A stretch of 64,000 nucleotides of DNA from Clostridium sp. (GTDB taxonomy: Bacteria > Bacillota > Clostridia > Lachnospirales > Lachnospiraceae). Position 1 is the stretch's first letter. The number at the start of each line of letters is the position of its first letter. Under the pieces are notes generated by a model. The model saw only the letters and a program-made list of their open reading frames with translations, did no database searches and had not been told where the DNA came from. The stretch is from positions 50,883 to 114,882 of the forward strand of contig JAETQD010000013.1 of NCBI GenBank assembly GCA_021770825.1, in the 5' to 3' direction. The position numbers and the translations under genes are program-made. Positions 44,641 through 54,112 of the stretch are shown here, in pieces.

Positions 44641-46500
44641 ATGAATTATGAAGATGAATTAGAGCGCTCCCGGGCCAGAAGAAGCCGGAAACGCGAAAGT
44701 ACGGCAGCCCACGGCAGTACTCATTCCTCCGCCAGGAATACAGCAAAGCCCACAGCTTCCGAAGAAAGATGGAGTTCCCTTGCGGAACCGGGAAGCCGGG
44801 CCAGCAGAAGCCGTGGAAATTCCCATGGTTCCAGGAACAGAAGAAAGAAACCCTGGGGAAGGGGAAAGAAGATCGCTGTTGGAGTGGCAGTGGGACTTCT
44901 CGTGGTGGTGGCAGCCCTGGTGGGCGGCGCATATGCCTATTTAAACCACCATTTGGGAAAAGCCAACAGTGCCAATGACTTCAATGTGGATGCAGTTACC
45001 AACCTGGAGCTTTCCCAGGAAGTCCGCGATAAGATGGAAGAGGGCTATTGGACCATTGCCATTTTTGGTCTGGATTCCCGTGATTCCTCCACAGGAAAGG
45101 GCAACCAGTCGGATGTTATCATGATTGCCAACATTGACAGAAAAACCGGAGAAATCAAACTGGTTTCCGTGTTCCGTGACACCTACTTAAATGTCAATGA
45201 CAAGAATGTATACAACAAGATCAATGCTGCCTATGCGGAAGGCGGTCCGGAGCAGGCCGTAAAGGCCCTGAATAAAAACCTGGATTTAAACATCACCCAC
45301 TATGCTTCCTTCAACTGGAAAGCGGTGGCCACAGGTATCAATATCCTGGGCGGCGTGGATATCGACGTCAGCAAGTCCGAGTTTTATTACATCAATGCCT
45401 TCATCACAGAAACGGTTAAGGGAACCGGAATCGGCTCCACCCAGTTAAAGAGTGCAGGAACCCATCATATGGATGGTGTCCAGGCCGTTGCCTACGGACG
45501 TCTCCGTCTGATGGACAGTGACTATGCCCGTACCGAGCGCCAGAGAATTGTAATTCAGAAAGCCTTTGAGAAAGCAAAGACGGCTGATCTGGCTACCTTG
45601 AACAGCCTGGTGGGCAATATGTTTGAAATGTGCGCCACCAATATTGACATCATGGATGTGTTGTCCATGGCTAAGGATGTTAAGAAATACCATTTGGGTG
45701 AGACCATGGGATTCCCGGCTGCCCGCGGAGAGCAGAGAATCAAGATCGGCAGGGATAACCTGTCCTGTGTGATTCCCCAGACCCTTGTGAGCAACGTCAC
45801 AAGCCTCCACAGCTTCTTATTCGGAGAAGAAAATTACACGCCGTCCAGCACGGTTCAGACCATCAGTAAAAAGATTTCCGACACCAGCGGTCTTTATAAT
45901 GCGGGCAAGGAAATTGACCATGTGGCAACGGATCAGGGATACGTTCCCAAGGCCACCACGGCTGCACCTGCGGCCACAGAGGCACCAAAGACAACGGAAG
46001 AAAGCTCCGCAGAGGAAACGAACGAGAGCGAGTCCGGCGAGACCCATGAGGGTGAATCGGAATCTTCCTCCGAGGGCGAGTCTGAGTCAGAATCCGGAAT
46101 GCATCCGGGTATCTGGGATCCGCTGGCTCCGTCTGCGAGCTCCCAAAGTCCGTCAGGACCTTCCTCATATCCGAGTGAGAGTTCTGGATATCCAGGCGAA
46201 ACAGAGAGCCATAGGCCCAGCAGTCCGGCTGATGTCATAAGGCCTTCCCAGTCCGAGGAATATGGCCCCGGATTTGAAGATGTTCCGGTGGAAGCCACCA
46301 CAGCGCCTGGCCCGGTATCGGAGCTGGAGACCTCTGGCCATAGCCAGACGTCCATCATTGTGGTGCCGCCCACAACGGCAGCATCAAGCCCCACAGCGCC
46401 CACAAGCCATGCTGCTCCATCATCTCCTGCCGATATGACGGTTCCGGCGGAAAATTCCAACGGCCCGGCATCTCAGGCCACAGCCCCTGCGGCTCCATAA
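44641..46500 (+). CDS. LCP (LytR-CpsA-Psr) family glycopolymer ligase with a long acidic tail
   Basis: A 619-residue membrane-anchored enzyme that attaches undecaprenyl-linked polymers to peptidoglycan. A basic cytoplasmic N-terminus (1-78) precedes one TM helix (about 80-102). The LCP domain (about 135-300) shows G-L-D-S-R, a D-V-I-M-I segment and V-F-R-D-T. Residues from about 435 on are a low-complexity Ser/Glu/Pro/Thr tail, probably a wall-spanning spacer. ATG 44641 follows ACGAGG. It is 14 bases after the initiating transferase and is the probable final ligase of this locus. Confidence 0.9.
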   Translation: MNYEDELERSRARRSRKRESTAAHGSTHSSARNTAKPTASEERWSSLAEPGSRASRSRGNSHGSRNRRKKPWGRGKKIAVGVAVGLLVVVAALVGGAYAYLNHHLGKANSANDFNVDAVTNLELSQEVRDKMEEGYWTIAIFGLDSRDSSTGKGNQSDVIMIANIDRKTGEIKLVSVFRDTYLNVNDKNVYNKINAAYAEGGPEQAVKALNKNLDLNITHYASFNWKAVATGINILGGVDIDVSKSEFYYINAFITETVKGTGIGSTQLKSAGTHHMDGVQAVAYGRLRLMDSDYARTERQRIVIQKAFEKAKTADLATLNSLVGNMFEMCATNIDIMDVLSMAKDVKKYHLGETMGFPAARGEQRIKIGRDNLSCVIPQTLVSNVTSLHSFLFGEENYTPSSTVQTISKKISDTSGLYNAGKEIDHVATDQGYVPKATTAAPAATEAPKTTEESSAEETNESESGETHEGESESSSEGESESESGMHPGIWDPLAPSASSQSPSGPSSYPSESSGYPGETESHRPSSPADVIRPSQSEEYGPGFEDVPVEATTAPGPVSELETSGHSQTSIIVVPPTTAASSPTAPTSHAAPSSPADMTVPAENSNGPASQATAPAAP

Positions 46501-46517
46501 ACAAAAAAACTGACACA

Positions 46518-46550
46518 AAGCTGTCTGGTATTTTGCCAGGCAGCTTTTTT
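46518..46550 (+). terminator. Terminator of the glycan locus
   Basis: AAGCTG-t-CTGG pairs with CCAG-g-CAGCTT (46518-46546) and six Ts follow. Confidence 0.92.
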
Positions 46551-46555
46551 GATTT

Positions 46556-46656
46556 CGTAGGAAACTTCGTTCCCTACGAAACAAAACGCTCCGCGAGGAT
46601 CGCACGGCGGCGGATTGGAATTATGTCGCTTACGCGACCCGCCGCAGGCGGAGAAG
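46556..46656. repeat. Structured intergenic repeat, copy B
   Basis: Related to copy A at 27548-27660. It opens with a CGTAGG...CCTACG hairpin, shares the AACAAAA and GAGGATCG blocks, and has the same nested-dyad core at 46606-46654. An extra hairpin GAAGTTCG/CGAACTTC with five Ts (46653-46677) follows the core in this copy only and could terminate transcription. The whole 46501-46812 gap holds a terminator, this repeat and the Pho region; no gene is seen. Confidence 0.7.
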
Positions 46657-46701
46657 TTCGCGAGCGAACTTCTTTTTCAATCCTTTGCACATCAACTAAA
46701 A

Positions 46702-46740
46702 TTTACCTGTTCCTTACAAACATGTTACGGAAACATGGTA
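46702..46740 (+). promoter_or_regulatory. Pho box: four 11-bp-phased hexamers
   Basis: TTTACC (46702), CTTACA (46713), GTTACG (46724) and ATGGTA (46735) are spaced exactly 11 bases start to start. Direct TT(A/T/C)ACA repeats at 11-bp phase are the known PhoP binding pattern in Gram-positives. They precede pstS by about 70 bases, so phosphate-starvation induction is expected. Confidence 0.7.
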
Positions 46741-46812
46741 TTTGAAATTTTGAATCCATGGTAAAAACATAGTGTAAGAACAATAAAAAAGATGTACGAG
46801 GAGGATTTATTT

Positions 46813-47742
46813 ATGAAAAAAGACGGTTTATTTGTTGGAGCATATGCACTTATGGTAATAGCCGGAATTCTGGCAGGATGCAGTAAAAACGACACCGGGA
46901 CACAGACCGGGACAGCGGCTGGAACGCAGAGTGCTGAGACGGCAGCCGCGGAAACCACAGAGGCAGGAAAGGCGGAAGAAACAACAGCAGAGGAAGCTGG
47001 GAAGCTTTCCGGCAGCATTTCCATGTCCGGTTCCACATCCATGGAGAAGTTTGCCAACGCCCTTTGCGAGAGCTTCCGTGAAAAATATCCGGATGTAAAT
47101 GTAACCGTAGAATTTACCGGGTCTTCCGCCGGAGTGGAGTCCGTACTTTCCGGTAAATGCGATGTGGGAAATTCATCCAGAAACTTAAAAGAGGAAGAAA
47201 AAACAAGCGGAGCAGTGGAAAACATCGTAGCCATTGACGGAATTGCCGTTGCCGTGGATGCAAAGAACACGGTCAGCGACCTTACCAAGGACCAGCTTTC
47301 AGGAATCTACAAAGGAGAAATTAAAAACTGGAGCGAAGTCGGCGGCGAAAACATGCCGATTGTGGTAGTTGGACGTGAAGCCGGTTCCGGTACCAGAGGA
47401 GCCTTTGAGGAAATTTTAAAGATTGAGGATGCCTGTGCATATGCCAATGAGCTGGACAGCACAGGTGCGGTAATGGCAAAGGTTGCCTCCACACCCGGAG
47501 CCATCGGTTATGTTTCCCTGGACGCAGTGGATGACAGCATCATCGCAGTGAAGTTAGACGGCGTGGAGCCCACCGCAGAAAACATCAAAGCCGGAGCCTA
47601 TTTCTTAAGCCGTCCCTTTGTGATGGCCACCAAAGGTGAGATTTCCGACCAGAATGAGCTGGTGCAGGAGCTGTTCCGGTACGTTTACTCTGAGGATGGA
47701 CAGAATCTGGCAGCCAGCGTGGGACTGATTCCTGTAAACTAA
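46813..47742 (+). CDS. pstS: Phosphate ABC transporter substrate-binding lipoprotein
   Basis: A 309-residue PstS. Lipobox L-A-G-C (Cys23), then a Thr/Glu linker, then the phosphate-binding domain with S-G-S-T-S, N-S-S-R-N and R-E-A-G-S-G-T-R-G, the three classic phosphate loops. ATG 46813 follows GAGGAGG; an in-frame ATG at 46792 precedes that site and is rejected. First gene of pstSCAB-phoU, behind a Pho box. Confidence 0.95.
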   Translation: MKKDGLFVGAYALMVIAGILAGCSKNDTGTQTGTAAGTQSAETAAAETTEAGKAEETTAEEAGKLSGSISMSGSTSMEKFANALCESFREKYPDVNVTVEFTGSSAGVESVLSGKCDVGNSSRNLKEEEKTSGAVENIVAIDGIAVAVDAKNTVSDLTKDQLSGIYKGEIKNWSEVGGENMPIVVVGREAGSGTRGAFEEILKIEDACAYANELDSTGAVMAKVASTPGAIGYVSLDAVDDSIIAVKLDGVEPTAENIKAGAYFLSRPFVMATKGEISDQNELVQELFRYVYSEDGQNLAASVGLIPVN

Positions 47743-47765
47743 GCGGGAAATCCAGGAGAGAAGCT

Positions 47766-48677
47766 ATGACTGGAAATCAAAAGAAACGGTATTTTACAGA
47801 AAAGGCAGCAGAATGGATTTTCACGGCGTGCGGTTTCATCGCTGTTCTGGCTGTGGCTTCCATAACCATATACATGTTTATCAACGGAACCCCGGCACTG
47901 TTTCAGGTGGGACTTGCCAAACTCCTTTTTGGAACATTGTGGCAGCCGGCAGCGGCGGAGCCATCCTTCGGAATCCTGTTTGTTATTCTGACCTCCATCA
48001 TCGGAACTGCCGCCGCTGTTCTTCTGGGAGCTCCCATGGGAATCCTGACTGCGGTTTTCATTGAAGAGACGGCATCCAGGCCGTTGGCGGCCCTGGTAAA
48101 GCCGGCGGTGGAGCTTCTGGCAGGAATTCCTTCGGTGATTTACGGATTGTTGGGAATCTATCTTTTAAATCCGGTCATGTATAAGCTGGAATTAAAGATT
48201 TTTGCAGATTCCCCGGACCACCAGTTTACCGGAGGTGCCAACCTGATTTCGGCAGTGATCGTGCTGGCCATCATGATACTTCCCACTGTCATAAGCGTCA
48301 GTGCATCTGCCATCCATGCAGTTCCTGCTTCCCAAAGGGCCGCCTCCCTGGCCCTGGGAGCCACCCCCATTCAGACGATTTTTAAGGTAACGCTTCCATC
48401 TGCCAAATCGGGAATCACGGCGGCAGTGGTATTGGGAACCGGGCGGGCCATTGGAGAAGCCATGGCCATCACACTGGTGTCAGGAAGCTCCGTGAACCTT
48501 CCGCTTCCCTTTAACTCCGTCCGGTTTCTCACCACGGCCATTGTGGCAGAGATGGGCTATGCATCGGGTCTTCACAGACAGGTGCTGTTCACCATAGGAC
48601 TGGTGCTTTTCGTATTCATCATGTTTATCAACATTACGCTGACAAAAATTCTTAAGGGGAGGGAGAAAAAAGGATGA
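47766..48677 (+). CDS. pstC: Phosphate ABC permease PstC
   Basis: A 303-residue inner-membrane permease with six hydrophobic helices and the coupling-loop motif S-L-A-L-G-A-T-P-I-Q-T-I. AGGAGAG precedes the ATG. It overlaps pstA by 4 bases (ATGA). Order and length match canonical PstC. Confidence 0.94.
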   Translation: MTGNQKKRYFTEKAAEWIFTACGFIAVLAVASITIYMFINGTPALFQVGLAKLLFGTLWQPAAAEPSFGILFVILTSIIGTAAAVLLGAPMGILTAVFIEETASRPLAALVKPAVELLAGIPSVIYGLLGIYLLNPVMYKLELKIFADSPDHQFTGGANLISAVIVLAIMILPTVISVSASAIHAVPASQRAASLALGATPIQTIFKVTLPSAKSGITAAVVLGTGRAIGEAMAITLVSGSSVNLPLPFNSVRFLTTAIVAEMGYASGLHRQVLFTIGLVLFVFIMFINITLTKILKGREKKG

Positions 48678-49537
48678 ACCGGAGAAAATTAAAAGACAGC
48701 ATTCTGGCAGCCCTTATCAATTTTTCAGCCCTCCTTTCCGTGACCATCCTGGTGGGAATTATCGGTTATGTGTTTTACCGGGGAATCCGAAATGTGAGTC
48801 TGGATTTCCTGGTCACTGTACAGAGCCCCACCAAAGGAATCATGGGAATTGCAGGAAACATTGTCAATACCCTTTACATTGTGGTTTTGACACTGGCGGC
48901 TGCCGTCCCCGCAGGTGTGGGAAGCGCCATTTACTTAAATGAGTATGCCAGACCGGGGAAGCTGGTTTCCCTGATTGAATTTACCATAGAAACCCTGACG
49001 GGAATTCCCTCCATTCTGTTTGGACTTTTTGGAAATGTATTTTTCGGAGAAGTGCTGGGGTTGGGATATTCCATGCTTACGGGCGCCCTTACCCTGATGA
49101 TCATGGTACTCCCCCTGATCGCCAGAAATACCCAGGAAGCCCTGCGGACCGTGCCGGAAAATTACCGGAGCGGAGCCCTTGGAATGGGGGCTGCCAAATG
49201 GTACATGATACGGACCATTCTGATTCCCAGTGCCATGCCGGGAATCCTCACAGGAATCATCCTGGCCGTGGGCCGGATTGTGGGAGAGTCAGCCGCTCTT
49301 TTGTTTACCGCAGGAAGCGGCTTCTACCTGCCAAGACCCGGCATGGGACTGGTGAAAAAAATATTTGAATCCGGCGGAACCATGACCATTGAGCTGTACT
49401 TACAAATGGCAAAAGGAAAATATGACGTGGCCTTTGCCATCGCCAGCGTGCTTTTAATTCTGGTGCTGCTTATGAATTTCCTGACCAGATATCTTGCAGT
49501 GCGGTTCGGGACAGAGAGCGGGAAGGAGAGAAAATAA
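48674..49537 (+). CDS. pstA: Phosphate ABC permease PstA
   Basis: A 287-residue permease partner with six helices and the EAA-type loop [14 protein letters not shown]. It starts in the pstC stop codon and shares one base with the pstB start, so all three are translationally coupled. Confidence 0.94.
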   Translation: MNRRKLKDSILAALINFSALLSVTILVGIIGYVFYRGIRNVSLDFLVTVQSPTKGIMGIAGNIVNTLYIVVLTLAAAVPAGVGSAIYLNEYARPGKLVSLIEFTIETLTGIPSILFGLFGNVFFGEVLGLGYSMLTGALTLMIMVLPLIARNTQEALRTVPENYRSGALGMGAAKWYMIRTILIPSAMPGILTGIILAVGRIVGESAALLFTAGSGFYLPRPGMGLVKKIFESGGTMTIELYLQMAKGKYDVAFAIASVLLILVLLMNFLTRYLAVRFGTESGKERK

Positions 49538-50295
49538 TGGAAAACGGTAAAATTCAGGTAAAGGGACTGAATTTGTTTTACGGTGAAACCCATGCCCTTA
49601 AAAATATAAATATGGAAATAAAGTCCAATACAGTCACAGCCCTCATCGGACCGTCGGGATGCGGAAAATCCACATTTTTAAAGTGCATCAACCGGATGAA
49701 CGATCTGGTGGGAAATGTGAGAATTGAGGGAAACATCCTGCTGGATGGCGAAGATATCTATGAAAGTTCTGTGGATACCACCATTCTCCGCAAGCGGGTG
49801 GGCATGGTATTCCAGCAGCCAAATCCCTTCCCCATGAGTGTTTATGACAATGTGGCTTACGGTCCCAGAATCCATGGAATCCGCAGCAAGGCCAGATTGG
49901 ATGAGATTGTGGAAAAGGCCCTGAAGGATGCGGCAATTTTTGATGAGGTAAAGGACCGGTTAAAGGGCCCGGCCCTGGGGCTTTCCGGCGGGCAGCAGCA
50001 GAGGCTCTGCATTGCAAGGGCCCTGGCCGTGGAGCCGGAGGTGCTTTTGATGGATGAACCCACATCGGCTCTGGACCCCATTTCTACCCTGAAAATTGAA
50101 GAGCTGATGACGGAGCTTAAAAATGAGTATACGGTGATTGTGGTGACCCACAACATGCAGCAGGCAGCCAGGGTGTCTGATCAGACGGCCTTCTTCCTTT
50201 TAGGAGAGCTGGTGGAGGCCGATGAAACCATGAATATCTTTGGAAGACCCAAAGATAAGAGAACGGAAGACTATATTACGGGCCGGTTCGGCTGA
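49537..50295 (+). CDS. pstB: Phosphate ABC ATPase PstB
   Basis: A 252-residue ATPase with Walker [10 protein letters not shown], signature L-S-G-G-Q-Q-Q-R and Walker [12 protein letters not shown]. The M-N-D-L insertion near residue 53 is typical of PstB. GAAGGAGAG lies before the ATG, inside pstA. Confidence 0.96.
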   Translation: MENGKIQVKGLNLFYGETHALKNINMEIKSNTVTALIGPSGCGKSTFLKCINRMNDLVGNVRIEGNILLDGEDIYESSVDTTILRKRVGMVFQQPNPFPMSVYDNVAYGPRIHGIRSKARLDEIVEKALKDAAIFDEVKDRLKGPALGLSGGQQQRLCIARALAVEPEVLLMDEPTSALDPISTLKIEELMTELKNEYTVIVVTHNMQQAARVSDQTAFFLLGELVEADETMNIFGRPKDKRTEDYITGRFG

Positions 50296-50307
50296 TGGAG
50301 GGATAGA

Positions 50308-50970
50308 ATGTCACCAAGAAAGCGATTCGATCAGGAGCTGGAGCATCTGCGCCAGGATGTACTTCAGATGGCAGAATGGGTGGAGGACGGATATGACTGT
50401 CTGTTTGACACCTTAAAGAAAAAAGATAAAGAGACCATGAAACGGTTTGTGCGCCATGACCGGGTCATTGAAGACATGCAGAGAAACATAGAGTCCCAGT
50501 GCCTGAGTCTTCTGACCAGGCAGACTCCGGTGGCCGGGGACTTGAGAACCGTATCGGCAGCCCTTAAAATCGTTACAGATCTGGAACGGATTGGAAACCA
50601 TCTTTCGGATATGGCAGAGCTGTTTATGCGGATGGATATGGAAGACCTTTCCGGTTATTCCGCCTGGTTTCCCCAAATGATTGATGAGACCAGAGCTTTG
50701 ATTGGAAAGGCAGCGGCGGCCTTTGTGAACCGGAATATGGACATGGGAAAAGAAGCCGTGGCGGCCGATGATGGAATTGATGCATGCTTTAACCAGGTGA
50801 AGGAAGATCTGGTGGCGGCCTTAAGAAAAGGAACCATGGATGCGGACCGCTGCATTGATGCCCTGATGGCTGCAAAATACCTGGAAAAAATCGGGGACCA
50901 TGGGGTAAACATCGGCCAGTGGGAGATGTTCCAGGAAACCGGAGTCATAGACGAGCGGAGACTCTTATAA
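50308..50970 (+). CDS. phoU: Phosphate-signalling protein PhoU
   Basis: A 220-residue all-helical protein with two three-helix repeats, each with a metal-binding E/D-x3-D pattern (D-L-E-R-I-G-N-H and Y-L-E-K-I-G-D-H). It links Pst transport to PhoR signalling and phosphate homeostasis. GGAGGGA precedes the ATG, 12 bases after pstB. It ends the operon. Confidence 0.94.
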   Translation: MSPRKRFDQELEHLRQDVLQMAEWVEDGYDCLFDTLKKKDKETMKRFVRHDRVIEDMQRNIESQCLSLLTRQTPVAGDLRTVSAALKIVTDLERIGNHLSDMAELFMRMDMEDLSGYSAWFPQMIDETRALIGKAAAAFVNRNMDMGKEAVAADDGIDACFNQVKEDLVAALRKGTMDADRCIDALMAAKYLEKIGDHGVNIGQWEMFQETGVIDERRLL

Positions 50971-50976
50971 AGAACG

Positions 50977-51022
50977 AAAAAAGTCCCGGAGCAGAAAGCA
51001 AAACGCTGCTCTGGGACTTTTT
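50977..51022. terminator. Bidirectional terminator after phoU
   Basis: A 14-base stem with one mismatch (50981-50994 with 51006-51019) has A and T runs on either side, serving phoU and the convergent nitrilase gene. Confidence 0.9.
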
Positions 51023-51032
51023 GTGACCGAAA

Positions 51033-51842
51033 TTATAAATGTTCCATCCGGTGCTTTAAAAGGGGAAGCTGGTCACGGATGGCAGCCACTTCGTCCAGAT
51101 CAATGGAAGTGATCTGGATTCCGGCCTCAGCTTCCATCTGATTTAAAACGGTTCCCCAGGGAGATACGGCGATGGAATGGCCCCAGGAGTGATAGGAAGC
51201 GTCCATGTCCCTGGCGGGGGCAGTTCCAAAGGTGAAAACCTGGTTGTCAATGGCGCGGGAGCGGAATAACACTTCCCAGTGGGCCGGACCTGTGGTCAGA
51301 TTGAAGGCAGCAGGAACGAAAATCACATTGGCGCCCTCCAGGACCATCCGTCTGGCAAGCTCGGGGAAACGGAAATCATAGCAGATGCAAAGTCCCATTT
51401 TCCCGAATTCCGTTTCAAAAACCGTGGCGGAATTTCCGGCAGTCAGGGTGTCGGATTCCTTAAAGCATTGTCCGCCCTTCACATCAATGTCGAAAAGATG
51501 AACCTTTCTGTGTTTGGCAATCTGGCGGCCCTCCCGGTCAAACACGTAGGCGGTATTGTAGATGGCTCCGTCATCGGAGACCTCCGGAACGGACCCGGCA
51601 GACAGGTAAATATGGAATTCCCTGGCCAGGTCAGAGAGGGCTTTCCAGGAAGCACCGCCTTCTTTCTCGGCATAGACAGGGAAATTTGGAGTTTCATAAG
51701 GGCAGGAAAACATTTCCGGCAGACAGATCACATCAGCATTTTTGCTGCAGGCCTCCATAAGAAGAGGACGCAGGGCAGAAATGTTTTTTTCTTTCTGGGC
51801 ATACACATGGGTCTGAAGCTGTGCGACGGTCATGGTACTCAT
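51033..51842 (-). CDS. Carbon-nitrogen hydrolase (nitrilase superfamily, omega-amidase-like)
   Basis: A 269-residue amidase with the catalytic triad E43 (L-P-E-M-F), K113 (H-R-K-V-H-L-F-D) and C154 (C-Y-D-F-R-F-P-E). This motif set is closest to omega-amidase/Nit2, which hydrolyses 2-oxoglutaramate. GGAGGA lies 7 bases before ATG 51842, favouring it over the inner ATG at 51833. Monocistronic. Confidence 0.88.
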   Translation of the reverse strand: MSTMTVAQLQTHVYAQKEKNISALRPLLMEACSKNADVICLPEMFSCPYETPNFPVYAEKEGGASWKALSDLAREFHIYLSAGSVPEVSDDGAIYNTAYVFDREGRQIAKHRKVHLFDIDVKGGQCFKESDTLTAGNSATVFETEFGKMGLCICYDFRFPELARRMVLEGANVIFVPAAFNLTTGPAHWEVLFRSRAIDNQVFTFGTAPARDMDASYHSWGHSIAVSPWGTVLNQMEAEAGIQITSIDLDEVAAIRDQLPLLKHRMEHL

Positions 51843-51931
51843 GGCAGATTCCTCCGTTCTTTTTTAACTTCAGTTTAAAAGGAAATAGGCGGAATGTCAA
51901 CGACAGCGGGGGATAACTGTTACAAAAAAAC

Positions 51932-51960
51932 TTGCATTGGCAGACAAAGTGTGGTAATAT
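51932..51960 (+). promoter_or_regulatory. Promoter of the ACT-hom operon
   Basis: TTGCAT (51932-51937), a 17-base spacer and TAATAT (51955-51960), about 70 bases before the ACT protein. Confidence 0.65.
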
Positions 51961-52030
51961 CCATAAGATACATACAGATGTATTCCGGAGACGTACAAAC
52001 TTTCCGGAAACAGCCAGAGAGGTCCGGAAT

Positions 52031-52477
52031 ATGGAGATTAAAAGCAAATATTATGTGGTGCGTGACCGGGCGCTGCCGGAGGTCCTTTTAAAGGTGGCAA
52101 AGGTAAAGCGCCTTCTGGAGGCCGATAAAACCATGACCGTTCAGGAGGCATCGGAGCGGGTTGGCTTGAGCCGCAGCTCTTTTTATAAATATAAGGATGA
52201 TATTGCCCCCTTTGCCGATAACACCAAGGGAAAAACAGTGACGCTGGTGATTCAGATGGAGGACGAGCCAGGTCTTTTATCGGACCTGCTTCATGTGGTG
52301 GCCACCTACCGGGCCAATATCCTGACCATACACCAGACCATTCCTGTGAACGGAATGGCGACGGTAACCTTAAGCATCGAGGTGAGGGCCAATACAGGCA
52401 ACATGTCCGTCATGGTGGAAGAAATTGAAGAACTGACCGGAATACAGAACGTGAAGATTTTAGGAGTGGAAAAATAA
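52031..52477 (+). CDS. ACT-domain regulatory protein (PheB/UPF0735-like)
   Basis: A 148-residue protein with a short helix-turn-helix-like N-terminal region (T-V-Q-E-A-S-E-R-V-G-L-S-R-S-S-F-Y-K) and one ACT domain (about 70-147: V-T-L-V-I-Q-M-E-D-E-P-G-L-L-S). ACT domains bind amino acids. It ends at the base before hom starts, so it probably senses an aspartate-family or aromatic amino acid and tunes that pathway. ATG 52031 is chosen after GAGAGG. Confidence 0.82.
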   Translation: MEIKSKYYVVRDRALPEVLLKVAKVKRLLEADKTMTVQEASERVGLSRSSFYKYKDDIAPFADNTKGKTVTLVIQMEDEPGLLSDLLHVVATYRANILTIHQTIPVNGMATVTLSIEVRANTGNMSVMVEEIEELTGIQNVKILGVEK

Positions 52478-53689
52478 ATGAAAGCAGCAATCATGGGATA
52501 CGGAACCATCGGCTCCGGCGTGTACGAGGTTCTTGACAGAAACAGGGAAATTGTAAAGAAAAAAGCAGGGGAAGGCATCGAAGTAAAATATATTCTGGAT
52601 TTGAGAGAGTTTAAGGGAACCCCGGTGGAGCCTCTGATCATCCATGATGTGGAGATTATTGTAAAGGACCCGGAGGTGGGAATCGTGGTGGAAACCATGG
52701 GCGGCACATCTCCGGCTTTTGAGTTTGTAAAAAGCTGTCTGCTGGCCGGAAAACATGTGGTGACCTCCAACAAGGCCCTGATCGCAGCCCATGGGACTGA
52801 GCTTTTATCCATTGCCAGAGAACAGAAGGTGAGTCTTTTGTTTGAAGCCAGCGTGGGCGGAGGAATTCCCATTATCCGTACACTGAACGAAAGTCTGGCA
52901 GGAGAAGTTGTGGAAGAGATTTCCGGAATTTTAAACGGAACGACCAATTACATCCTTACAAAAATGTATGAAGAGGGCTGGAGTTTTGAGGATGCCCTTT
53001 TAAAGGCCCAGGAGTTAGGGTATGCCGAGCGCAATCACGAGGCAGACATTGAAGGATACGACACCTGCCGCAAGATTGCAATTTTAACGGCAGTGGCCAC
53101 AGGAAAAGAAGTGGACTATGAGCAGATTCCCACGGAGGGAATCACAAAAATCACCGATGTGGATTTCAGCTATGCAGCCAGAATGGGCGCCTCCATCAAG
53201 CTCCTTGGAACCAGTATCCAAAAGGACGAAAAGCACTACCTGGAGGTGGCTCCGGTGATGGTCAGCACAAAAAATCCCCTGTACTCCATTGACGGGGTGT
53301 TTAACGGCATTCTGGTAACGGGAAACATGCTGGGCGTTTCCATGTATTATGGAAGCGGAGCAGGAAAGCTGCCGACGGCCAGCGCTGTGGTGGGCGATAT
53401 GATTGCGGCGGTACAGCAGAAAAACATGCCTGCGGCCATTGGCTGGAACAGCGAAAAGCTTCCGGTGTTCCCGGCCCAGGAGCTTTCCAGACGGTATTTT
53501 GCCCGGTTTGAGGGGACAAGAGAAGAGAAGAAGCAGCTTGTGGAGGCAGAGCTTGGAAAGGTGAAATGGCTGGTTTTAGACGGAATGGATGAGTTTGCCG
53601 TTGTGACCCAGGCCATGACCGGGGCCGAATTTGACACTGCGGCCCAAAAGATCGGCGGCCTGCGCCAGAAGCTGACTGCACAGGTATGA
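52478..53689 (+). CDS. hom: Homoserine dehydrogenase
   Basis: A 403-residue enzyme that reduces aspartate semialdehyde to homoserine for threonine and methionine synthesis. NAD(P)-binding G-Y-G-T-I-G-S-G, V-T-S-N-K-A-L-I-A, G-T-T-N-Y-I-L-T-K-M and E-A-D-I-E-G-Y-D with the catalytic Lys in C-R-K-I-A are present. The C-terminal ACT-like domain is short. It directly follows the ACT protein and shares 4 bases with the DUF2752 gene. Confidence 0.95.
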   Translation: MKAAIMGYGTIGSGVYEVLDRNREIVKKKAGEGIEVKYILDLREFKGTPVEPLIIHDVEIIVKDPEVGIVVETMGGTSPAFEFVKSCLLAGKHVVTSNKALIAAHGTELLSIAREQKVSLLFEASVGGGIPIIRTLNESLAGEVVEEISGILNGTTNYILTKMYEEGWSFEDALLKAQELGYAERNHEADIEGYDTCRKIAILTAVATGKEVDYEQIPTEGITKITDVDFSYAARMGASIKLLGTSIQKDEKHYLEVAPVMVSTKNPLYSIDGVFNGILVTGNMLGVSMYYGSGAGKLPTASAVVGDMIAAVQQKNMPAAIGWNSEKLPVFPAQELSRRYFARFEGTREEKKQLVEAELGKVKWLVLDGMDEFAVVTQAMTGAEFDTAAQKIGGLRQKLTAQV

Positions 53690-54051
53690 TGTCTGCCGGA
53701 ACCATTGCCTGGCTCATCAAGGAAGGGCGGATCCCCTGCCTGTTCCATGAGCTCACAGGCCTTTATTGTCCGGGCTGCGGCGGAACCAGGGCGGCAAAGG
53801 CTCTCCTTTGCGGGCATCCCGTTTTAAGCCTGCAGTACCATCCGCTGGTTTTATATTGTGCATTGGTGGCGGTATGGTTTCTGTTTTCCTATGTTTGTTA
53901 CTGGAAAACAAAAAAATCCAAATACCGGATTTATTTAAACAATGGATATATTTATGCCGGAGTTGTGATTACAGTTCTGAATTTTCTATATAAAAACTAT
54001 ATGCTGGCGGTCAAGGGGGTCGATCTTTTATCCCTTCTGCCAAAGGTATGA
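53686..54051 (+). CDS. DUF2752 membrane protein
   Basis: A 121-residue protein with the family hallmark C-P-G-C-G-G-T-R-A (about 27-35) and two or three hydrophobic helices (about 50-70, 85-105). The function of DUF2752 proteins is unknown; the CPxCG motif suggests metal binding or thiol chemistry near the membrane. It is coupled to hom by an ATGA overlap. A strong terminator follows. Confidence 0.82.
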   Translation: MMSAGTIAWLIKEGRIPCLFHELTGLYCPGCGGTRAAKALLCGHPVLSLQYHPLVLYCALVAVWFLFSYVCYWKTKKSKYRIYLNNGYIYAGVVITVLNFLYKNYMLAVKGVDLLSLLPKV

Positions 54052-54055
54052 ATAA

Positions 54056-54099
54056 AAGCCGGAATACAGGGTGACACCTGCATTCCGGCACTTTTTTTG
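54056..54099 (+). terminator. Terminator after the hom operon
   Basis: GCCGGAAT/ATTCCGGC stem (54058-54065 with 54082-54089) with an inner CAGG..CCTG, followed by seven Ts. Confidence 0.9.
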
Positions 54100-54112
54100 C
54101 CATATGTGAAAA

